Of a stretch of 64,000 nt of DNA, positions 18,340 to 27,817 are shown piece by piece. Position 1 is the stretch's first letter; each line of letters starts with the position of its first letter. The notes under the pieces are model-generated. The model was not told the origin of the DNA and made no database searches. It was given only the letters and a program-made list of their open reading frames with translations. The stretch covers positions 1-64,000 of the forward strand of contig NZ_JAQGLA010000010.1 of the NCBI RefSeq assembly GCF_027853915.1, given 5' to 3'. Position numbers and translations under genes: made by a program. This stretch comes from Saccharopolyspora oryzae (GTDB lineage: Bacteria; Actinomycetota; Actinomycetes; Mycobacteriales; Pseudonocardiaceae).

Positions 18340-20085
18340 ATGCACGTCATCGCCACCGCCGGGCACGTCGACCACGGCAAGTCCACCCTCATCCGCGGGC
18401 TCACCGGCATGGAACCGGACCGGTGGGCGGAGGAACGCCGCCGCGGCTTGACCATCGATCTGGGCTTCGCCTGGACCCGGCTCGCTGACGGCTGCACCGC
18501 CGCGTTCGTCGACGTTCCCGGGCACGAGCGGTTCGTGCCGAACATGCTGGCCGGGATCGGGCCGGTACCCGCAGTGCTGTTCGTCGTCGCAGCCGACGAG
18601 GGCTGGATGCCGCAGTCCGACGAGCACCTGGACGCGCTCGACGCGCTCGGAGTCCGGCACGGCGTGCTCGCGGTGACCCGCTGCGACCTGGCCGATCCGC
18701 GCGCTGCGACCGAGGAAGCCGCGGCCGCGCTTTCCGGAACCGTGCTCGCTGACATCCCCGCCGTGCAGGTCAGCGGTGTGACGGGCACTGGACTCGGCGA
18801 CTTGCGACGCGAGCTCGACCTGCTGGTGCACCGGATGCCCGCTGCGGACCAGGACGCCGACGTGCGGTTGTGGATCGACCGGGTGTTCACCGTCCGCGGT
18901 GCGGGCACCGTGGTGACCGGGACCCTCACCGCGGGCACGCTCCGGGTCGGCGACCGCCTCCTCTTGCACCCCGCTGGAGTCACCTGCGCTGTACGCGGGC
19001 TCCACTCCCTCGGCTCCGCCGAACCCCAGGTCAACGCCGTGTCCCGGGTTGCGGTGAACCTCCGGGGCGTCGACTGCGGTCAAGTTCAGCGCGGCGACGC
19101 ACTGCTCTCGCCGGATCGCTGGCTGACCACCGAGGTCTTCGACGTCCGCATCCACCCGGCACCGGCGACTTGGCCCGCGGAGCTGATGCTGCACGTCGGC
19201 TCGGCGGCCGTGCCGGTGCGAGTCCGACCTCTCGGCCCCGAGCACGCGCGGCTCACCACGCGCGTCCCGCTCCCGCTGCGCATCGGCGACCGTGCCCTGC
19301 TGCGCGATCCCGGCAACCACCGCATCCACGGGGGGCTGGACGTGCTCGACGTGCGACCACCGCAGCTGACCAGGCGCGGAGCGGCCCGGGCCCCGGCCGC
19401 CGAACAGGCTTCCATGGGCGCGGTGCCCCATGGGCGCGCCGCACTGCACCGGCGACGCGTGATCAGGGCGGACGTACTGCGCGCGATGGGTGCGACTCCC
19501 CCGGCCGCCGGTCCGTGGCTCATCTCCGAGTCCTACCGGACCGAACGCGCAGCCCGGCTGACCGACGTGCTCGCCCAGCACGGCGAGGATGACCCGCTGG
19601 CCGACGGAATGCCCGTGGAAGCTGCGCGTCATGCCCTGGACCTGCCCGATCCCGGACTGGTGGCGGAGGTCGCCGAAACCGCTGGGATCGCGCTGCACGC
19701 CGGCCGCCTGCACCTCGAACAGCTCCGGCTGCCCGACCGCATCCGCAGCGCGGTGGCGGCCGTCCGCGATGCGCTGATCGACCACCCGTTCCACGCGCCG
19801 ACCGCCGACGAGCTCGCCGCTCTGGGACTCGGCGACCGGGAACTGGCGGCGGCCGCGCGCTTCGGCGAGCTCCTGCGAGTGGCTCCCGGCCTGGTGCTGC
19901 TGCCCGATGCCGAGCAGACCGCTCTGGATCGGCTCGCCGCGCTGCCCTCGCCGTTCACGCTCAGCCAGGCGAGACGAGCTCTGGACACCTCGCGGCGCGT
20001 TGCGGTTCCCTTGCTGGAGCTGCTCGCCCGCCGGGGGCGTACGCGGCGGCTGGCCGACGGCACGCACCGCGTTGTTTCCCGGTGA
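18340..20085 (+). CDS. selB: Selenocysteine-specific elongation factor SelB
   Basis: This GTPase brings Sec-tRNA(Sec) to UGA codons marked by a SECIS. The 581-residue protein has P-loop AGHVDHGKST, G2/G3 (GLTIDLGF, DVPGHERF) and a TRCD box in place of NKxD. EF-Tu-like domains follow, with FTVRGAGTVVTGTL and HRIHGGLDVLDV. The C-terminal winged-helix region that binds the SECIS is at about 400-581. It lies 86 bases behind selA. A terminator hairpin overlaps its stop codon. No selC (tRNA-Sec) or selD is recognised nearby. Confidence 0.95.
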   Translation: MHVIATAGHVDHGKSTLIRGLTGMEPDRWAEERRRGLTIDLGFAWTRLADGCTAAFVDVPGHERFVPNMLAGIGPVPAVLFVVAADEGWMPQSDEHLDALDALGVRHGVLAVTRCDLADPRAATEEAAAALSGTVLADIPAVQVSGVTGTGLGDLRRELDLLVHRMPAADQDADVRLWIDRVFTVRGAGTVVTGTLTAGTLRVGDRLLLHPAGVTCAVRGLHSLGSAEPQVNAVSRVAVNLRGVDCGQVQRGDALLSPDRWLTTEVFDVRIHPAPATWPAELMLHVGSAAVPVRVRPLGPEHARLTTRVPLPLRIGDRALLRDPGNHRIHGGLDVLDVRPPQLTRRGAARAPAAEQASMGAVPHGRAALHRRRVIRADVLRAMGATPPAAGPWLISESYRTERAARLTDVLAQHGEDDPLADGMPVEAARHALDLPDPGLVAEVAETAGIALHAGRLHLEQLRLPDRIRSAVAAVRDALIDHPFHAPTADELAALGLGDRELAAAARFGELLRVAPGLVLLPDAEQTALDRLAALPSPFTLSQARRALDTSRRVAVPLLELLARRGRTRRLADGTHRVVSR

Positions 20086-20100
20086 CCGGCCCGGGAAACA
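20073..20100 (+). terminator. Terminator overlapping the selB stop
   Basis: Stem arms TGTTTCCC(GG) and (CC)GGGAAACA, a 10-bp perfect stem, flank an 8-base loop containing the TGA of selB. A compact terminator for the selAB transcript. Confidence 0.6.
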
Positions 20101-20185
20101 CCGAGGGCGGCCCAAGGCGAGTTCTGCGATCTTGCCAGCGCCACCGCATCGTGGACGGCGGGGCGCCGGGCGATGGGAGGCTGCC

Positions 20186-21145
20186 ATGCCGCGCAAGATC
20201 TGGACCGGGTCGATCAACTTCGGCCTGGTGACCATCCCGGTCGGCCTCTACGCCGCGACCGAGGACCACACCGTGCAGTTCCACCAGTACGAGCGCGGCA
20301 CCACCGACCGCATCCGCTACAAGCGCGTCAACGAGCGCACCGGCGAGGAGGTCGGCTACAACGACATCGTCAAGGGACGCGAGTACGACGGCGGGGTCAT
20401 CACCGTCGAGCAGTCCGAGCTGGACGAGATCGCCCCCGGCCGCTCTCGCACCATCGACATCACCACGTTCGTCGACCTCACCGAGATCGACCCGGTGCAC
20501 TTCCAGAAGACCTACTGGCTGGCCCCCAACAGCAAGGAGCACTTCCGCCCGTACAACCTGCTGCGGCGGGCCATGCAGGACACCGGGCAGGCGGGCATCG
20601 CGACGTTCGTGCTGCGCGGCAAGCAGTACCTGACCGCGGTGCGCGCCGACACCGACGTGCTGGCGCTGAACACGCTGTACTTCGCCGACGAGATCCGCGA
20701 CCCCGCCGACCTTCTCGGCGACCAGCCCGAGCAGTCCGGCCCGTCGTCGAAGGAACTGCAGATGGCCTCGACCATCATCGAGTCGATGAGCGGCCCCTGG
20801 GAGCCCGAGGAGTACGAGGACACCTACACGTCGAAGGTCGAGGAACTGCTCGCGGAGAAGGCCCGCGGCGGCGAGGTGGCAGCCGCCGAGGCCCCACCGC
20901 AGCCGACCGACGTCATCGACCTCACCGAGGCGCTGCGCCGCAGCGTCGACGAAGCCCGCAAGGGCCGCAAACCCCGCCGCGCGGAAGACCTCTCCGAGCT
21001 GACCAAGGCCGAGCTCGAAGACCGCGCGAAGGACCTGGGCATCAAGGGCCGCTCCAAGATGAAGCGCGCCGAACTGGAGCAAGCCGTCGCCGACGCCTCC
21101 GCGGAGAAGCCCACCGGAACCCGCCGCACCCGCAAGGCCTCCTGA
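20186..21145 (+). CDS. ku: Non-homologous end-joining protein Ku
   Basis: This 319-residue bacterial Ku binds DNA ends and recruits LigD for non-homologous end joining. The start MPRKIWTGSINFGLVTIPV is the family hallmark, with the Ku core to about residue 260 (YKRVNERTGEEV, YWLAPN, FVLRGKQYL). A C-terminal SAP-like helix-extended-helix (LSELTKAELEDRAKDLGIKG) is followed by a basic tail for DNA binding. GGGAGG precedes the ATG. No ligD is in the window, so Ku is encoded alone here. Confidence 0.96.
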   Translation: MPRKIWTGSINFGLVTIPVGLYAATEDHTVQFHQYERGTTDRIRYKRVNERTGEEVGYNDIVKGREYDGGVITVEQSELDEIAPGRSRTIDITTFVDLTEIDPVHFQKTYWLAPNSKEHFRPYNLLRRAMQDTGQAGIATFVLRGKQYLTAVRADTDVLALNTLYFADEIRDPADLLGDQPEQSGPSSKELQMASTIIESMSGPWEPEEYEDTYTSKVEELLAEKARGGEVAAAEAPPQPTDVIDLTEALRRSVDEARKGRKPRRAEDLSELTKAELEDRAKDLGIKGRSKMKRAELEQAVADASAEKPTGTRRTRKAS

Positions 21146-21263
21146 CCATTGAGGTTGTCCATCCTCGGTTTGCTCGGCGGTGCCGGTAGCGGAACCTCAG
21201 CGCTCGCCGCACGGTGCCGGTCATGCCTCGCAGTCGCAGACCAGACAGGATGAAAAAGGCTCA

Positions 21264-21289
21264 ATGGAAATCAGACGCCTGATTTCCAT
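21264..21289. terminator. Hairpin between convergent ku and reductase genes
   Basis: Perfect 11-bp arms ATGGAAATCAG and CTGATTTCCAT flank the loop ACGC, between the ku stop and the convergent reductase stop. Likely a bidirectional terminator. Confidence 0.6.
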
Positions 21290-21306
21290 GGACTTTGCGG
21301 TGAGCA

Positions 21307-22212
21307 TCAGGCGTCGAAGTCGACCGTGACTTCGTCCGTGGTGGGCAGCGACTGGCAGGTGAGGACGAAGCCCTGGTCCACTTCGGACTCCTCCAGGGCG
21401 AAGTTGCGGCGCATGCGGACCTCGCCGCAGGTCACCTTCGCCCGGCAGGTGCCGCAGACGCCGCCCTTGCAGGCGAACGGCAGGTCGGGGCGGACCCGCT
21501 GGGCGGCGTCCAGGACCGGGACGTCGCGCGGCAGGGACATCGAGGTCGAGCGGCCATCGAGCACCACCGTGACGTCGCTGGTCGGGCCCTCGATGGTCGG
21601 TTCCTCGTGGTGCGCCGGTTCTGGCGGCACGTCCTCGACGTAGAACAGCTCCTGGTGGATCCGCTCGGTGGTCACCCCGCTGTCGCGCAGCACGCCCTGC
21701 GCGTCGGTGACCATGCCGAACGGCCCGCACAGCCACCACTGGTCCACCGCATCGGCGTCGAGCACTGTGGACAGCAGGGCGCGGAGCTTGGCCTCGTCCA
21801 ACCGACCGGTGAACAGCTCGGACTCGCGCGGCTCCCGGGAGAGCACGTGCACCAGTTCCAGCCGGGTCGGGTAGCGGTCCTTCAGGTCGGCCAGCTCGTC
21901 GGAGAACATGACGGTGTCGCTGCGGCGGTTGCCGTACAGCAGGGTGACCGTCGCGTTGGTGTCGCGCAGCACCGTGGCCACGATGGACAGCATCGGGGTG
22001 ATCCCCGACCCGGCGGCGATGCACACGTGCCGTTCGTGCGCGGTCAGGTCCGGGGTGAAGCTGCCGGTGGGCGGCAGCACCTCGACCTCGTCGCCGGGCT
22101 GGACCTCGCGCACCAGCCAGGTCGAGAACAGGCCACCGGAGACGTGGCGGACCCCGATCCGCAGCTCGGCGCCGCGCGGCGCGCGAATGTTGCGGACGTT
22201 CTCGTTGCTCAT
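21307..22212 (-). CDS. PaaE-like ferredoxin reductase lacking its N-terminal flavin domain
   Basis: The 301-residue product matches phenylacetyl-CoA-epoxidase-type reductases only from the middle of the flavin domain onward: LRIGVRHVSGGLFSTWL, AAGSGITPMLS, LCGPFGMV, then a 2Fe-2S domain with CKGGVCGTC and a distal Cys in LTCQS. The first 60-70 residues of the family, including the RxYS flavin motif, are missing and replaced by a short MSNENVRNIRAP leader. A good GGAG lies before the ATG, so it may still be translated. It abuts the repeat-rich region at 22213-23040, which probably caused the truncation. No paaABCD genes are present. Confidence 0.7.
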   Translation of the reverse strand: MSNENVRNIRAPRGAELRIGVRHVSGGLFSTWLVREVQPGDEVEVLPPTGSFTPDLTAHERHVCIAAGSGITPMLSIVATVLRDTNATVTLLYGNRRSDTVMFSDELADLKDRYPTRLELVHVLSREPRESELFTGRLDEAKLRALLSTVLDADAVDQWWLCGPFGMVTDAQGVLRDSGVTTERIHQELFYVEDVPPEPAHHEEPTIEGPTSDVTVVLDGRSTSMSLPRDVPVLDAAQRVRPDLPFACKGGVCGTCRAKVTCGEVRMRRNFALEESEVDQGFVLTCQSLPTTDEVTVDFDA

Positions 22213-22473
22213 GAGTTGCTCCTGACCCGAAATGCGTTCTCGTCCACCCATGACATCCCCCACCAAGCGAGAACGGCAGCACCAAGCCCACTCTTTCTCG
22301 GATCCGAGACGCCACTCTGAAATCCCGGTGAACACAGCGCCCCCCAGACTCCCGACCCACCCCCAGCCCACACCCCCACGCACCCGACGAACCGCTATCA
22401 CCACTGCCCCAGCGGTAACCCCCAACGCCCGCTGAAACCACATCACCCCGACGCCCAGCAAACCCACATCGCG

Positions 22474-22608
22474 ACTGCTCGACCACCGATGACCCCACGG
22501 CACCACTGCTCGACCAGTGGACAACCACGCATCACCACTGCTCGACCACCGATGAACCCACGGCACCACTGCTCGACCGGTGGTGCCGTGTATCACCACT
22601 GCTCGACC
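22474..22608. repeat. Tandem ~31-bp repeats with core ACTGCTCGACC
   Basis: Five copies of the core begin at 22474, 22505, 22537, 22568 and 22598, spaced 31, 32, 31 and 30 bases. Copies carry flanks such as CCACTG...CAGTGG that can pair across the core, so several units are small hairpins. The last unit enters the left arm of the inverted repeat. Confidence 0.75.
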
Positions 22609-22708
22609 AGCGGTGAACCTCATGCAATTTCGATTGAAATTGTCAAAAATCGCCACCGCAGGTTCCGTCGAAAACGGAGACAATTTCGATTGAAATTGCT
22701 GGACGCAC
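22596..22708 (+). repeat. Left arm of a 113-bp inverted repeat
   Basis: The 113-base arm matches the reverse complement of 22889-23001 with roughly nine mismatches. It contains two copies of the palindrome CAATTTCGATTGAAATTG at 22625-22642 and 22681-22698, 56 bases apart. Such AT-rich palindromes are foreign to the surrounding composition. Confidence 0.85.
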
Positions 22709-22888
22709 GAGGCGACCCCCCACCGCTTTGAACCCAAAAGCACCCCGCCCCCAACGACACCCCTCCCCTCGCCAGGCCGCCCGTGTATCACCACCCAACG
22801 CCCAGCAGCGATACCCAACAGACTCAACGACGAGTGAGGACCGTGCCGCACGGGGTTGCGCAGGGTTCAAAGCGCCAGCTGGTCACCA

Positions 22889-23001
22889 GTGCGTGCAGCA
22901 ATTTCAATCGAAATTGTCGTCGTTGTGGACGGAACCTGCGGTGGCGATGTTTGACAATTTCAATCGAAATTGCGTGAGGTTCACCGCTGATCGAGCAGTG
23001 G
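22889..23001 (-). repeat. Right arm of a 113-bp inverted repeat
   Basis: The inverted copy of the left arm ends 39 bases before the iclR stop. It contains the palindrome twice, at 22899-22916 and 22955-22972, again 56 bases apart. Arms plus spacer span 406 bases. No transposase frame lies between them, so a miniature element or a regulatory structure are the main options. Confidence 0.85.
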
Positions 23002-23040
23002 TTCGTTCTGCCTGCCCCGCAGACCAGCCGAGCGGCGGGT

Positions 23041-23835
23041 TCACCCCGCCAGCGGGTTCCGGCCGGAGATCGCCGCCGTCAGCTTTGCCGCTCCGGCTCG
23101 CATGATCTCGCCGACCTCGGTCGGTTCGTGGCGTTCGTGGAAGCGGCTCCACGACGTGCTCAGCGCCGCCACCGGGCGGGCGCTGTGGTCGAACACCGCC
23201 GCACCCACCGAGCGCAGTCCGGGGGCGACCAGCTCCACCTCCTCCGACCAGCCGCGTTCCCGGTCGACCGCCAGCTGCTCGCCCAGCTCCGCCAGCGTCC
23301 GGGGTCCGCGGCCGGTGCGGGTGATGAAGTCGCTGCGGCGCGGGAAGAGTGCCCGGACCTGGGCGTCGGGGCTGCCCGCGAGGATCGCGCGGCCGTTGGC
23401 GGTCAGGTGCGCGGGCAGCCGCACACCGACGTCGGTGATCAGCGAGACGTCGGCGCCCGAGGTCGGCTGTTCCTTCAGCAGGTACACCGTTTCCGAGCCG
23501 TGCAGGATGCCCAGGTGCACGGTTTGCCCGAGGTTGCGGGCCAAGCGGCGCAGGATGGGTGCGGCCCGGCGTTCCAGGGGTTCGTGGCGCAGGTAGGCGG
23601 AGCCGATTTCGAAGGACACCACGCCGAGCCCGTAGGCCTGCTCCCCCGCGAGGTAGACCACGAATCCCTTGTCCACCAGCACGGACAGGATGTGGTACAG
23701 CGATGAGCGCGGGATGTCGAGGTCCCGCGCCAGGGTCGCGGCGCGCACCGGCCCCGGTGCTTCGGCCAGCCGGACGAGGACGTCCAACGCCCGTCCGACC
23801 GCCGGTGATGCGCTCGATTCGGCCACTGCACCCAC
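23041..23835 (-). CDS. IclR-family transcriptional regulator
   Basis: A 264-residue regulator with an N-terminal winged helix (VGRALDVLVRLAEAPGP, ARDLDIPRSSLYHILSVLVDKGFV) and a C-terminal effector domain (LGQTVHLGILHGSETVYL, LTANGRAILA, RGWSEEVELVAPGLRSVGAAVFD). It lies 49 bases downstream of the CoA-transferase gene on the same strand and probably controls that gene and the divergent acyl-CoA dehydrogenase. Both the GTG at 23835 and one at 23826 are possible starts. Confidence 0.9.
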   Translation of the reverse strand: MGAVAESSASPAVGRALDVLVRLAEAPGPVRAATLARDLDIPRSSLYHILSVLVDKGFVVYLAGEQAYGLGVVSFEIGSAYLRHEPLERRAAPILRRLARNLGQTVHLGILHGSETVYLLKEQPTSGADVSLITDVGVRLPAHLTANGRAILAGSPDAQVRALFPRRSDFITRTGRGPRTLAELGEQLAVDRERGWSEEVELVAPGLRSVGAAVFDHSARPVAALSTSWSRFHERHEPTEVGEIMRAGAAKLTAAISGRNPLAG

Positions 23836-23884
23836 CTCTCGCCCGCGATGACAGCACGATTGTCGCGGATGCCGCCGGTGTGGT

Positions 23885-25021
23885 TCACATCAGCCAATCC
23901 GCTCGGACGTCCTCCTGGTGCTCGCCGAGTCGCGGGATGCGCGGGCGCGGCCGGTCGTCGGAGTCTCCGAACTGGACTGGTTGCTTGAGGTAGCGCAGCG
24001 CTCCGAGCACGGGATGTTCCAGCTCCGCCACCAGGTTCCGGCCCCGCACCTGGTCGCTGTCCACGGCCTCGGCGAGGTCCCAGATGGGCCCGGCGGGAAC
24101 ACCGGATCGTTCGGCGGCGGACACCACCTCCGAGACCGCGCGGCGCTGCGTCCACGCCTCGATGATGCTGTGCAGCAGCTCGCGGTTCTCGGTTCGCGCG
24201 GTGTCGGTGGCGAAGCGTTCGTGGACGGCCAGCGACGGTTTGCCCAGCATGTCGGTCAGCCGGGCGAACACGCCGTCGTTGGCCACCGCGATCGCGACCA
24301 GCCCGTCCGCGGCCTGGAAAGTGTCGAAGGGCGTGGAGACCGGGTGCCGGTTGCCGGTGCGCCCGGGCAGTGCGCCGGTGGCGGTGAGCAAGCTCATCGC
24401 CGTGACCTGCAGGGAGACCAGCGAATCGAGCATCGCCACGTCGAGGTGCCGGCCGCGCCCGGTGCGTTCGCGGTCGAACAGCGCGGCGCAGATCCCCCAC
24501 GCGGCGAACATCCCGGCGCACAGGTCGCCGAGCGATTCGCCGGTCCTGGTGGGCGGCCCGGCGGGCTGGCCGGTGGCCGCCATCAGCCCGGACATCGCCT
24601 GCACCACCAGGTCGTAGGCCGGCAGGTGCGACAGCGGTCCGTGCTGGCCGAAACCGGAGATGCTCGCGTAGACCAGGCGCGGGTTGTCGGCGGACAGCGT
24701 CGCGTGGTCGACACCGAGCTTGGCCGCCACACCCGGGCGGAAGTTCTCCACCACCACGTCCGCGCGCCGGGCCAGGCAGCGGAAGAACTCGCGGTCGTCG
24801 GCGTCCTTGAGGTCCAGCGCGACGCTGCGCTTGCCCCGGTTGAGCTGTGCGAAGTAGACGCTCTCGCCGTCGACGAAGGGCCCGAGGTGCCGGGAGTCGT
24901 CGCCGCGCACCGGTTCGGCCTTCACCACGTCGGCCCCGAGATCGGCCAGCATCGCCGTGCAGTAGGGCCCGGCCAGCACCCGGCTCAGGTCCAGCACGCG
25001 CACACCGTCGAGAAGTCCCAT
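23885..25021 (-). CDS. CaiB/BaiF-family CoA transferase
   Basis: A family III CoA-transferase of 378 residues that moves CoA between carboxylic acids. Features are GVRVLDLSRVLAGPYCTAMLADLGADVVKAE, NRGKRSVALDLK, the catalytic-Asp region (SISGFGQHGP with YDLVVQAMSGLM) and NRHPVSTPFDTF. The start at ATG 25021 follows the family N-terminus (MGLLDGVRVLDLS); an extension to 25066 is open. It is divergent from an acyl-CoA dehydrogenase gene, an arrangement common for activation and oxidation of an organic acid. Confidence 0.92.
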   Translation of the reverse strand: MGLLDGVRVLDLSRVLAGPYCTAMLADLGADVVKAEPVRGDDSRHLGPFVDGESVYFAQLNRGKRSVALDLKDADDREFFRCLARRADVVVENFRPGVAAKLGVDHATLSADNPRLVYASISGFGQHGPLSHLPAYDLVVQAMSGLMAATGQPAGPPTRTGESLGDLCAGMFAAWGICAALFDRERTGRGRHLDVAMLDSLVSLQVTAMSLLTATGALPGRTGNRHPVSTPFDTFQAADGLVAIAVANDGVFARLTDMLGKPSLAVHERFATDTARTENRELLHSIIEAWTQRRAVSEVVSAAERSGVPAGPIWDLAEAVDSDQVRGRNLVAELEHPVLGALRYLKQPVQFGDSDDRPRPRIPRLGEHQEDVRADWLM

Positions 25022-25204
25022 CGCGCCCTCGTTCCGCAGGAATTTGTGCTCACGAACGTCGTCCACCGATCACGCTAGGAACGGAGCAACGCGGTGGACG
25101 ACGTGCGGACGCACGAAAGATCGGCGGTTTTCCGGGCAGCGGGCCATATGTTCGGGCAGCCCGGTCGTTCGGTAATGGCGCGGAAGACCGATCGAGGAGG
25201 TTCC

Positions 25205-26344
25205 ATGACGCCTTACCTGCTGCCCGCCGAGTACGAGGACTTCCGCGCGAGCGTGCGCGCGATGGCCCAGGCCAAGATCGCGCCCCGCGCCGCCGAGATC
25301 GACGAGCGCGGCGAGTTCCCGCACGACGTCTACGACGAGCTGGTGGCGGCCGGGCTGCACGCGGTCGGAATCCCCGAGCAGTACGGCGGAGACGGTGCCG
25401 ACGCCACGGCCTCGGCCATCGCCGTGGAGGAGGTGGCCCGGGCGTGCGCATCGTCGTCGACGATCCTGACCTCGAACAAGCTGGGCGTGACTCCCCTGCT
25501 GCTGTTCGGCACCGAGGAGCAGAAGCAGCGGTACCTGCCCCAGGTCGCGTCCGGAGAGGTCCTGATGGCCTACGCGATCAGCGAGCGCGAGGCGGGTAGC
25601 GACGTCGGGGCGATGCGGTGCAAGGCGGTCCGGGACGGCGGCGGTTACCGCTTGGACGGCGTGAAGACGTGGATCACCTCGGCGGGGATCGCGGGACTGC
25701 TCGTGGTGTTCGCGGTGACCGATCCGGAGGCCGGGTCGCGCGGGATCTCGGCCTTCGTGGTGCACGCCGACGATCCGGGCATCAGCTGCGGCCCGCCGGA
25801 GAAGAAGATGGGACTGCGCGGTTCGGTGACCCGCGAAGTGTTCTTCGAGGACTGCCGGATCCCGGCCGACCGGCTGCTCGGCGAACCCGGCAAGGGCATG
25901 CGGATCGCGCTGTCCACTTTGGATCGGACGCGGGTGTCGATCGGTGCGCAGGCGGTCGGGATCGGGCAGGCCGCGGTGGACGCGTCGGTCGGCTACGTGC
26001 AGGAGCGCAAGCAGTTCGGCCGTCCCATCGGGGACTTCCAAGGCGTGCAGTTCAAGCTCGCCGACATGACCATGCACGTCACCGCCGCCCGCCAGCTGGT
26101 CTACGCGGCGGCGGCACGCGCTGACGGCGCCCCGGATCGGACGTTCTTCGGCGCTGCAGCGAAGTGCTTCGCCTCCGACACCGCGATGCGCGTGACCACC
26201 GATGCGGTGCAGCTGTTCGGCGGCTACGGCTACACCCGCGACTTCCCCGTCGAGCGGTTCATGCGCGACGCGAAGATCACGCAGATCTACGAGGGCACCA
26301 ACGAGATCCAGCGGATCGTCATGGCTCGCCGGCTCCTCGGCTGA
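25205..26344 (+). CDS. Acyl-CoA dehydrogenase
   Basis: This FAD enzyme of 379 residues introduces the 2,3-double bond into an acyl-CoA. Typical segments are [79 protein letters not shown] and the catalytic-base motif [23 protein letters not shown] precedes the ATG. It probably forms one catabolic unit with the divergent CoA transferase under the IclR regulator. Its last 26 bases overlap the convergent pucR-type gene. Confidence 0.95.
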   Translation: MTPYLLPAEYEDFRASVRAMAQAKIAPRAAEIDERGEFPHDVYDELVAAGLHAVGIPEQYGGDGADATASAIAVEEVARACASSSTILTSNKLGVTPLLLFGTEEQKQRYLPQVASGEVLMAYAISEREAGSDVGAMRCKAVRDGGGYRLDGVKTWITSAGIAGLLVVFAVTDPEAGSRGISAFVVHADDPGISCGPPEKKMGLRGSVTREVFFEDCRIPADRLLGEPGKGMRIALSTLDRTRVSIGAQAVGIGQAAVDASVGYVQERKQFGRPIGDFQGVQFKLADMTMHVTAARQLVYAAAARADGAPDRTFFGAAAKCFASDTAMRVTTDAVQLFGGYGYTRDFPVERFMRDAKITQIYEGTNEIQRIVMARRLLG

Positions 26345-27773
26345 GCGCTCGCACGGCGAACCACAACTCGATCCGGTCGGTCAGCCGCGCCAGGTCGCGT
26401 CCGGTGAGCTGCTCGATCAGCTGCAGCCGGTAGCGCAGGCTGTTGCGGTGCACGGCCAGCGCTTTCGCGGTCACCGATGGCGAGCAGTCGTGGTCGAGGT
26501 AGGCGCGCAGGGTCGCGAGGAGTTCGCCGTCGTGCTCGACGTCGTAGCGCAGCAGCCGGGCCAGCGTGGTCTCGGCGAGTTCCGCCAGGGGCAGGTCGAC
26601 GCTGCCGGCCAGCATACCGGTCACGCTCAGGGGCCCGGCCGGGTGCACCCCGGGTCCCTGAGCACTGGCCTGGCGGGCTTCGGCGTGCCCGATGCGCAGC
26701 CCGGGGACACCTGATCTGGCGGTGCTGACCCCGACGCCGACCTGCGGATCCAGCACCGCCAACCGGTCGCGGAGTTCCGCGGCGATGCCCGCGACGTCCG
26801 CGGTGGCGGGCACGATCAGCACGGCGGTGTTGTCGATGACCGCGGTCGGCTGGTGGTCGTCGCGGCGCTCCACCAGCTGCCCCACCGCCCACGGCAGGCG
26901 GCGCAACCGGTCCGCGGGCCCGTCGACGGTGGCCAGCACGACGTGGTTCGGCTCCCCGACCGGCACCCGCGCACGGGTCAACCGGGCGCGCCCCTCGCGG
27001 TCGGAGATCACGTGCTCCAGCACGTCCTCGACGACGTGGCCGAGCAGTTCGCGCCGCCCGGTCAGCACTGCCTGGTGCCGGGCGATCTCCAACCCGAGGA
27101 TGTTCGCCGCGAACGACAGCACGCTCTCGAACTGCGCGGGGATGTCAGCGCACACCTGGGCGACCGGCACCTGGTCGATCTCGACCGGCCGGCGCACCGT
27201 CGCATCCGGAACCGCCGCGTGCTGGGGGAACTTCGCCAGCACGGCACCGTCCACCCCGACCACCGCGACCGGCGTTCGCCCGAGGTGCACGTGGAGCCGG
27301 CTGAGCAGCCCGGTCAGACCGTTGCCCGCCAGCAGCGCGCGCACGAGCTCGTCCTGCACCGCGACGTTGGCGCGCACCGCGTCGTACTGCTCGGCGAAGA
27401 TGCGGTCGGCCACCCAGTGGCTGATCTGGACGAACGGCACCTCGCACGGCGATTCCACCAGCGCGAGCCCGCACTCCTCGGCGGCCCGGACGACGACGTC
27501 CGGGACTTCGCGGTGCACCAGCCCGGTGCCGAAGCACAGCGCCGCGATCGGCAGCCGCGCCAGCCGGTCGACCAGCTCCCACCACTGCTCGTCGGTGCGC
27601 TCGTACATGCCGGTGGTCAGGACGAGCTCATCGCCGCGCAGGAACGGGACCGGATCGGGCAGTTCCGTGGTGGAGACCCAGCTGATGGGCCGGGCTGCAC
27701 CGCAGTGGCTCGTCCTCGCCACCAGCCGCAGCGACGGTTCCGCGACGAGATCGCCCACGCTCACCGGCATCAT
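26319..27773 (-). CDS. PucR-family transcriptional regulator
   Basis: A 484-residue protein with an N-terminal purine-catabolism-regulator domain ([35 protein letters not shown]) and a middle region with a degenerate GGDEF-like fold. The C-terminal HTH_30 domain has the family signature [39 protein letters not shown] in overlapping pieces. It lies 44 bases downstream of an NCS1 permease gene on the same strand, so it may sense a purine, hydantoin or other nitrogen source carried by that transporter. Two adjacent ATG codons start the gene. Confidence 0.9.
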   Translation of the reverse strand: MMPVSVGDLVAEPSLRLVARTSHCGAARPISWVSTTELPDPVPFLRGDELVLTTGMYERTDEQWWELVDRLARLPIAALCFGTGLVHREVPDVVVRAAEECGLALVESPCEVPFVQISHWVADRIFAEQYDAVRANVAVQDELVRALLAGNGLTGLLSRLHVHLGRTPVAVVGVDGAVLAKFPQHAAVPDATVRRPVEIDQVPVAQVCADIPAQFESVLSFAANILGLEIARHQAVLTGRRELLGHVVEDVLEHVISDREGRARLTRARVPVGEPNHVVLATVDGPADRLRRLPWAVGQLVERRDDHQPTAVIDNTAVLIVPATADVAGIAAELRDRLAVLDPQVGVGVSTARSGVPGLRIGHAEARQASAQGPGVHPAGPLSVTGMLAGSVDLPLAELAETTLARLLRYDVEHDGELLATLRAYLDHDCSPSVTAKALAVHRNSLRYRLQLIEQLTGRDLARLTDRIELWFAVRALSRGAGEP

Positions 27774-27817
27774 CGCGTTCTTCACCTGCCCATCGGACGG
27801 GTGAGCACCCGGCACCG

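Larger units (their letters stand above)
22213..23040. other. 828-bp gene-free, repeat-rich region
   Basis: No gene is supported here. The part at 22230-22470 is C-rich and unstructured. From 22474 it holds about five tandem units followed by a large inverted repeat listed separately. The 180 bases between the inverted arms show no coding signal. Confidence 0.55.

Noticed and set aside
22474-22608. CRISPR array from the regularly spaced repeats
   Set aside because: Core repeats are only about 11-15 bases, units are about 31 bases with similar rather than unique spacers, and no cas genes are near.
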